From positions 159,042 to 223,041 of the forward strand of contig NZ_BJZV01000005.1 of NCBI RefSeq assembly GCF_007992215.1: a stretch of DNA of 64,000 nucleotides. The letters run 5' to 3'. Below, piece by piece: positions 59,813 to 64,000 of this stretch. Made by a program: the position numbers and the translations under genes. Position 1 is the first letter of the stretch. Each line of letters opens with the position of its first letter. Below the pieces are notes generated by a model that saw only the letters and a list, made by a program, of their open reading frames with translations, was not told the DNA's origin and made no database searches. This stretch comes from Methylobacterium gnaphalii (GTDB lineage: Bacteria > Pseudomonadota > Alphaproteobacteria > Rhizobiales > Beijerinckiaceae).

Positions 59813-60718
59813 TTATTGTGCGGCCGGCAGAGCCGTCGCCTCCAGAACCTCGGCGGGCGCATTGAGCTTGCGGGCGGAGGCTGCCGGCCGGGCGACGGTG
59901 GCAAGCACGATGGCGGCCGGCCGGCGCGGTGGCAGCGGCACCTCGACGAGATCGGTGGAGGCCCCCGGCTGCGGCGGAGCCGACATGGAGGGGCTCAGGC
60001 TGGGAGAAGTCGGGGCGGCCGGAGCTACCGAGACCTGCGCGAGGGCCTCGGCCGAACCCTGCGTCTCGCCGCCGAAAGCGGCCGGCCGGCGCGGTGGCAG
60101 CGGGACCTCGACGGAGCTCGCCGGCCCGGCTGGCGCTGCGTAGGCGAGCGCGGTCGCCCCGGCGATACCGACCTGCGGATCGGCGGAAGCAGTCCGAAGC
60201 GGCGCCGCCGTCTGTCCAGAGGACAGGCCGAACAGCTTCGAGAACTCATTCGAGGAACTGGCAGTCTGCACGGGCGCGGAGGCTAGCGTATCGTCCGGCA
60301 CGGCGACCGCGGTCTCGATGCCGAGCCTCTTGGCAGCGTAGTAGAAGCCCTTGTTGTAGTAGCGGTAGGCCTGATCGAGATCGCCCCTGGCAAGACGATA
60401 GGCGGTGGCGAGATAGGCGATACCGTATTTAAGGTTCGTCTCAGGATCGTAGAGACCGGCCGCATCGCCCTTGTAGCCCATGCCGCGGGCCGTCGCGTGC
60501 TTGATCTGCATCAGGCCGAGCGCCGAGCCGCCCTTGGCGCGTGGGTTGTAGTTGCTCTCGCGCTTGACCACCCGATGGACGAAGGCAGCGGGCAACTTGT
60601 TGGCCTTGGCCTGCAGTTCGATCAGCGCGTCGATGTTGTCGCGCGCGCCGCCCGACTGGGCAAGCGCAGAGACCGGAACGGCAGCGATCAGAGCAGCGAG
60701 CGCGAGGCGCATTTGCAT
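59813..60718 (-). CDS. Lytic transglycosylase with PLPPRRP tail repeats
   Basis: A 301-residue secreted protein with a signal peptide (MQMRLALAALIAAVPVSALAQ). The SLT domain has HRVVKRESNYNPRAKGGSALGLMQIKHATARGMG (catalytic Glu), LYDPETNLKYGIAYLATAYR and YYNKGFYY. The tail is Ala/Pro/Ser-rich with two copies of VEVPLPPRRPAA encoded by nearly identical DNA. The start is MQMRLAL rather than an upstream GTG or ATG. It acts on the cell wall. Confidence 0.88.
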   Translation of the reverse strand: MQMRLALAALIAAVPVSALAQSGGARDNIDALIELQAKANKLPAAFVHRVVKRESNYNPRAKGGSALGLMQIKHATARGMGYKGDAAGLYDPETNLKYGIAYLATAYRLARGDLDQAYRYYNKGFYYAAKRLGIETAVAVPDDTLASAPVQTASSSNEFSKLFGLSSGQTAAPLRTASADPQVGIAGATALAYAAPAGPASSVEVPLPPRRPAAFGGETQGSAEALAQVSVAPAAPTSPSLSPSMSAPPQPGASTDLVEVPLPPRRPAAIVLATVARPAASARKLNAPAEVLEATALPAAQ

Positions 60719-60892
60719 TCCGGCGTGACCCAAGTTCGGTGCGTCGGCTCCCTCCTCGCGGAGACGGCCAAGTTTACCTGAGCTTGGTCGTTGCGAAATG
60801 AGGCCGGAAAGCGGCCTCGCTCGGTCGACGGCCGACAGCGTGACCGTTCACCGGCTGCCTGTGTTCACCGAGGCACAGTCCGCGACAGTCGC

Positions 60893-61705
60893 TCAGACCG
60901 CCGGGACACTTCTCAGAATGAAGCGTTCGATGGCACGGGCGAAGCCGTCTTCGTCGTTGCTAACCGTCACCGCCGCAGCGGCCGCCTGCACGTCCGGCTT
61001 CGCGTTGGCCATGGCGATGGCCAGGCCACTTACCGCGAACATCGCCTTGTCATTGGCGGCATCCCCGATGGTCGCGATCCGCTCGGGCGCAATCCCGAGC
61101 CGGCGGGCCACATCCAGGACGAAGCTGCCCTTGCTCACACCCGGCGGCGTGATGTCGAGATAGTAGACCTGAGAGCGTTCCACACTAGCCTGGCTGGCCA
61201 AGGCGTCTGAGAGACCTGATTCAGCACGCGCCAGCCCATCGGCATCACGGCTCACACCGACGATCTTCTGCGCCGAGTCGAGCAGGGGGCCGAGATCGCT
61301 GACGACCTTAGGCTCGACGCCGAGCGTTCGGCGTTCGAGGTCAGTGTAAGGCGCGGCCGGGTCGCGCAGGTGCCAGACACCCTCGGAAAACACCCACACA
61401 TCGATCCCCACCCGCAGCAGACTCTCGACCGCCCGCTGTGCAGCATCCTCCGGAATCAGCGCTTGAGAGAGCGGCGCGAGGTCCGGCCCAACGATCGTGC
61501 CGCCGTTAAAGGCTCCGATCGGCAGACACAGCCTCAGCGGCTCGACAAGCGACCGGAAGCCGACCGGCGGCCGGGAGGAGGCGATCGTGAAACCAATGCC
61601 GGCAACCTCCAGGCGCCGCACCGCCTCAATGCTCGCCGGCGTCAGGCGCTTGTCCGTCGTAACGAGCGTGCCATCGACGTCTGAGACCACCAGGGCGATG
61701 TCCAT
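60893..61705 (-). CDS. HAD-family (Cof-type, IIB) phosphatase
   Basis: A 270-residue hydrolase with motif I LVVSDVDGTLVTTDKRL, a capping domain, motif II ASSRPP, motif III Lys in PGVSKGSFVLD and motif IV IGDAANDKAMFAVSGLAIAMANA. Cof-type IIB proteins dephosphorylate sugar phosphates, flavin or related compounds. Located 13 bases after gluconokinase on the same strand, so sugar-related use is plausible. Confidence 0.92.
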   Translation of the reverse strand: MDIALVVSDVDGTLVTTDKRLTPASIEAVRRLEVAGIGFTIASSRPPVGFRSLVEPLRLCLPIGAFNGGTIVGPDLAPLSQALIPEDAAQRAVESLLRVGIDVWVFSEGVWHLRDPAAPYTDLERRTLGVEPKVVSDLGPLLDSAQKIVGVSRDADGLARAESGLSDALASQASVERSQVYYLDITPPGVSKGSFVLDVARRLGIAPERIATIGDAANDKAMFAVSGLAIAMANAKPDVQAAAAAVTVSNDEDGFARAIERFILRSVPAV

Positions 61706-61718
61706 GCCGGCTCCTCCT

Positions 61719-62246
61719 TCAAGGATTCTTTACAAAGGCGAGGCGGGCGAGGATCTCCGCAACGATTGTGTTCGGCTCGTCCTCGATTCCCACCGTGATC
61801 GGACACTCCTCGGCGCCCGGAGGTTCCAGATCAGCGAACTGGCTGTCGAGCAAGGCGGCCGGCATGAAATGGGCGCGCCGCCGTGCCAGGCGATCAGCGA
61901 TCAGGGCGCGGCTGCCCTGCAGATACACGATACGCACGTCCGGGCGACCACGAACCAGGTCGTTGCGATAGGCGGGGCGCAGGGCCGAGCAGGCAACGAC
62001 GCCCCCCTGCCCCTCCGCCAGCCGTGCGTCGATCCACGCTGCAATCCGCGCGAGCCAGGGCCTGCGGCTGGCATCGTCGAGAGGGTCGCCGGCCCGCATC
62101 CGGGCGATGTTCTCAGGGGTATGGAAACCGTCACCGTCGGCGAAGGGCAGGCTGAGCTGCCCCGCCAGCAATTGGGCAACCGTGCTCTTGCCGGAACCCG
62201 ATACGCCCATCACCACGAGCACCATCGGGACCGCCATCTCGTGCAT
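61719..62246 (-). CDS. gntK: Gluconokinase
   Basis: A 175-residue GntK/IdnK type kinase that phosphorylates D-gluconate. P-loop VMGVSGSGKSTVAQLLA, FADGDGFHTPENIARMRAGDPLDDASRRPWL, VACSALRPAYRNDLV and GRRAHFMPAALLDSQFADLEPP in family order (residue before RRAHF is an Arg). Forms a small operon with the HAD phosphatase. Confidence 0.94.
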   Translation of the reverse strand: MHEMAVPMVLVVMGVSGSGKSTVAQLLAGQLSLPFADGDGFHTPENIARMRAGDPLDDASRRPWLARIAAWIDARLAEGQGGVVACSALRPAYRNDLVRGRPDVRIVYLQGSRALIADRLARRRAHFMPAALLDSQFADLEPPGAEECPITVGIEDEPNTIVAEILARLAFVKNP

Positions 62247-62270
62247 CCCCGCCCGCGGGAGTGCCCCGCC

Positions 62271-63668
62271 TCAGGCGGCCAGCGTCTCGCATGGGAGGGC
62301 GAGCCCGGTCGAGAGGCCGGCCCAATCAGCAAGACCGCGCTGATGGAGGGTTGAGGACCCGAGCGTCATCGCGAAGAAATCGTAGGCGCCACGCCGGTCG
62401 TTCGACATCAGGAACTGGAAATGCATCCGGAAGGGCCGCAAGCGCACCTTGCGGTATGTCTCCTCGGCCAGGATTTCGCGAAACCGTGCCGAGCGGATCG
62501 TCGGATTGACGATCGGGGCACCCGCCACGATCGGAAGGTCGAGATCGCGCAGCGGATTGAAGCGCGGGAAATTCATCCAGTCCTGCGGCGCAACATAGTC
62601 GATCCAGGCGATACGCCGGCTGGTGACGAGGCTCGCGATGTCGGAGCGAACACGAGCCGCCTGAGGCTGAAGTGCGACCAGCGGCAGCCCGGAGCCGAGC
62701 GTCGCCAGCGACAGGACGGGCCCCCGTGCGCCGATCTCGGGATCGCGCACGAGCAACCGCGCCGCCACTTCCACCGCCGTCAGGCCGCCGGTGGAATGGC
62801 CGACGATCAGGATCTCGTCCAGCGTCTCGCCCACATCCGCGAAGGCGGCGAGGCGTGCGACGAGGTGGTCGGCGAAGGCGTCGAGCCGCGCCTCGTAATC
62901 CGGCCTTCGGCCCTGGCCGTGCTGCCAGTTGAACACCCAGTCGTTCAGGATCTGCCAGAAGAAGGCGCGGTTGAGGATCGCCTCCATCGCCCGGATCCAG
63001 CCGAGGCCGGCGAGCATGCCGAGAGGGATCGTCGCCCAGGGCGGCAGGCCCAGGCTGTACCCGTACCAGTCGCCGAGATGGGCATGGACGACGAGCGCTA
63101 CGAGAGCCGTGATCATTCCGAGCAGCATCAGCAGCACGAAGGGGTAGAGGATGACGTTTCCGTACTTCCAGTTGAGCCGGTAGAACGTGAATAGCTTGCC
63201 GCGGATCAGCGCGTGAAGGGTGCCGATAACGAGGAGCACCACGCTGACGAAGCGCGATCGCGCCGAGTCCCGCACAACGATGTCGTCCCACAACAGCACG
63301 TCGTAGCTGGTCTCGACGTCTCTCGAGGCGGAAACGGCGGTGACGGTCCAGCTTTGCACGAGCCCGTCGGCCGAAAGGCTGGCGCGGCTGATCTGCGGCT
63401 TGGCCTCACCGAAACATTTGGCGTGCCGCAGCAACTCTCGCACGAAGAGCAGGCGGTAGCGCGTGCGCGACTCAGGGTCGTAGCCAGGACAATAGAAGAT
63501 ATGCCGGCGCCCGACCGATGCCGATTGTTTCGATAGGTCAGAATACCGCAAATCCGGCGGCGTGTAGCCCAGACAATTGTTCGATGAAGCCGCCCCGCAA
63601 GACGGCCTTCCATCATCCAGTTCAGACTGCACACAGCGCCCCCACCACGGCAGTATAATATATGACAC
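62271..63668 (-). CDS. Membrane alpha/beta-hydrolase-like protein
   Basis: A protein of up to 465 residues. FYCPGYDPESRTRYRLLFVRELLRHA begins the recognisable part. Two or three membrane helices follow (VSVVLLVIGTLHALI, VILYPFVLLMLLGMITALVALVV, WATIPLGMLAGLGWI), and then a hydrolase core with nucleophile LIVGHSTGGLTAVEV and a VSLATLGSGLPLVAL-like strand. Catalytic partners are not clear. The GTG start at 63668 lies within an inverted repeat, so a start nearer residue 55 is possible. Confidence 0.72.
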   Translation of the reverse strand: MSYIILPWWGRCVQSELDDGRPSCGAASSNNCLGYTPPDLRYSDLSKQSASVGRRHIFYCPGYDPESRTRYRLLFVRELLRHAKCFGEAKPQISRASLSADGLVQSWTVTAVSASRDVETSYDVLLWDDIVVRDSARSRFVSVVLLVIGTLHALIRGKLFTFYRLNWKYGNVILYPFVLLMLLGMITALVALVVHAHLGDWYGYSLGLPPWATIPLGMLAGLGWIRAMEAILNRAFFWQILNDWVFNWQHGQGRRPDYEARLDAFADHLVARLAAFADVGETLDEILIVGHSTGGLTAVEVAARLLVRDPEIGARGPVLSLATLGSGLPLVALQPQAARVRSDIASLVTSRRIAWIDYVAPQDWMNFPRFNPLRDLDLPIVAGAPIVNPTIRSARFREILAEETYRKVRLRPFRMHFQFLMSNDRRGAYDFFAMTLGSSTLHQRGLADWAGLSTGLALPCETLAA

Positions 63669-63675
63669 ATGTCAT
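63662..63675. promoter_or_regulatory. Inverted repeat ATGACA-CA-TGTCAT over the putative start
   Basis: Perfect 6-base arms around CA, covering the GTG taken as the start of the membrane hydrolase. In this position it would be a good operator if the true start is downstream. Confidence 0.35.
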
Positions 63676-63962
63676 TGGGCAGGCTTTCTGTCAAAAGATG
63701 GACGCCGCGAACGCTCTTCGCCGAAAAACAGACTCGGCGGAAAAGACCTGTCGAGATGAACGCCTAGAGATGCAGATGCAGCCAGGCCGGACAGAAAAAG
63801 GCAAATGCTCCGATAGAATCGGGTTCGACCGTTTCGCTTGTGTGAAGCGGGGACGGCCGGATGACTGGGGCCGTCCGGAGATCACTGTGACTGCCTCGCC
63901 ACGGACAGCCCTGACGGTTTGAGCTAGGCAGCGGGTTCAAGGAAACCGACAGGCCCTCCTGT
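63669..63962. other. Intergenic region before the right-edge gene
   Basis: About 294 bases with no confident coding frame. It serves two divergent genes. No terminator or operator beyond the inverted repeat at its left end was recognised. Confidence 0.4.
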
Positions 63963-64000
63963 ATGCGCTCCATTCCCCTCGCCCTCGGTGTCGCGCTCGC
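63963..64000 (+). CDS. Start of a secreted-protein gene, cut by the window edge
   Basis: ATG followed by RSIPLALGVALA reads like the start of a signal peptide, open to the last base. Only 12 codons are visible, so no function can be given. Confidence 0.35.
   Translation, partial: MRSIPLALGVAL

Noticed and set aside
1..64000. CRISPR array, prophage or integrative element
   Set aside because: No regularly spaced repeats, no integrase, phage structural or conjugation genes, and no tRNA with a direct repeat were seen.

Overview
The window is a GC-rich, gene-dense stretch of chromosome from an alphaproteobacterium of the Rhizobiales. It most resembles Methylobacterium/Methylorubrum. The evidence is the pink-pigment type pair of carotenoid desaturases, a MaoC-type crotonase that fits CroR of the ethylmalonyl-CoA pathway, a consensus CtrA site, and several gene blocks conserved in Rhizobiales. 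No rRNA, tRNA, CRISPR array, complete insertion sequence or prophage was found. Accessory DNA is limited to short palindromic repeats.

Left part (1-16.7 kb): a partial SelO gene without a standard start codon; a divergent LpxC paralogue; a CitE-like aldolase carrying a palindromic repeat inside its frame; a lytic transglycosylase overlapping a DUF2336 gene; NAD kinase and CutA. Two carotenoid-type operons follow on the minus strand. One is desaturase, acyltransferase, glycosyltransferase (10.36 to 6.88 kb). The other is a second desaturase, a DUF2141 protein and an ABC-2 exporter (15.0 to 10.8 kb). Nearly all internal junctions are 4-base overlaps, so each set is probably translated as a unit. 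An RNA methyltransferase and croR come next.

Middle part (16.9-43.5 kb): a GCG_CRPN small secreted protein, a CDF-type transporter with a phosphoesterase, orphan cobF, a ClpP-like periplasmic protein, an alpha/beta hydrolase and a PAS protein. An orphan ParA/ribbon-helix-helix pair lies behind a perfect CtrA box. The conserved cell-envelope and replication block rlpA, dac, tmk, holB, metG, tatD, MBL hydrolase follows, with a complete RND efflux operon between rlpA and dac. After it come a group III truncated globin, a GDSL hydrolase, a flavin reductase, a nitroreductase, a secreted protein of unknown function and a caspase-like peptidase with a peptidoglycan-binding domain.

Right part (43.5-64 kb): a MocR regulator with a clear inverted-repeat operator, divergent from two tiny membrane-peptide genes; thrS, yidD and an IscU/NifU-like scaffold; folE, hisI and a patatin; a CBS protein and a rhomboid protease. 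A possible small RNA ending in an intrinsic terminator is followed by a signalling group (PAS, double PilZ, two LapG-like cysteine proteases). The window closes with cysE/DUF3126, an XRE-shikimate kinase fusion regulator, a lytic transglycosylase, a HAD phosphatase, gluconokinase and a membrane alpha/beta hydrolase. The first bases of another secreted-protein gene are at the right edge.

Functions were assigned by reading motifs in the translations. No database search was run. Start codons are choices based on ribosome-binding sites, overlaps and signal peptides, and uncertain ones are flagged.
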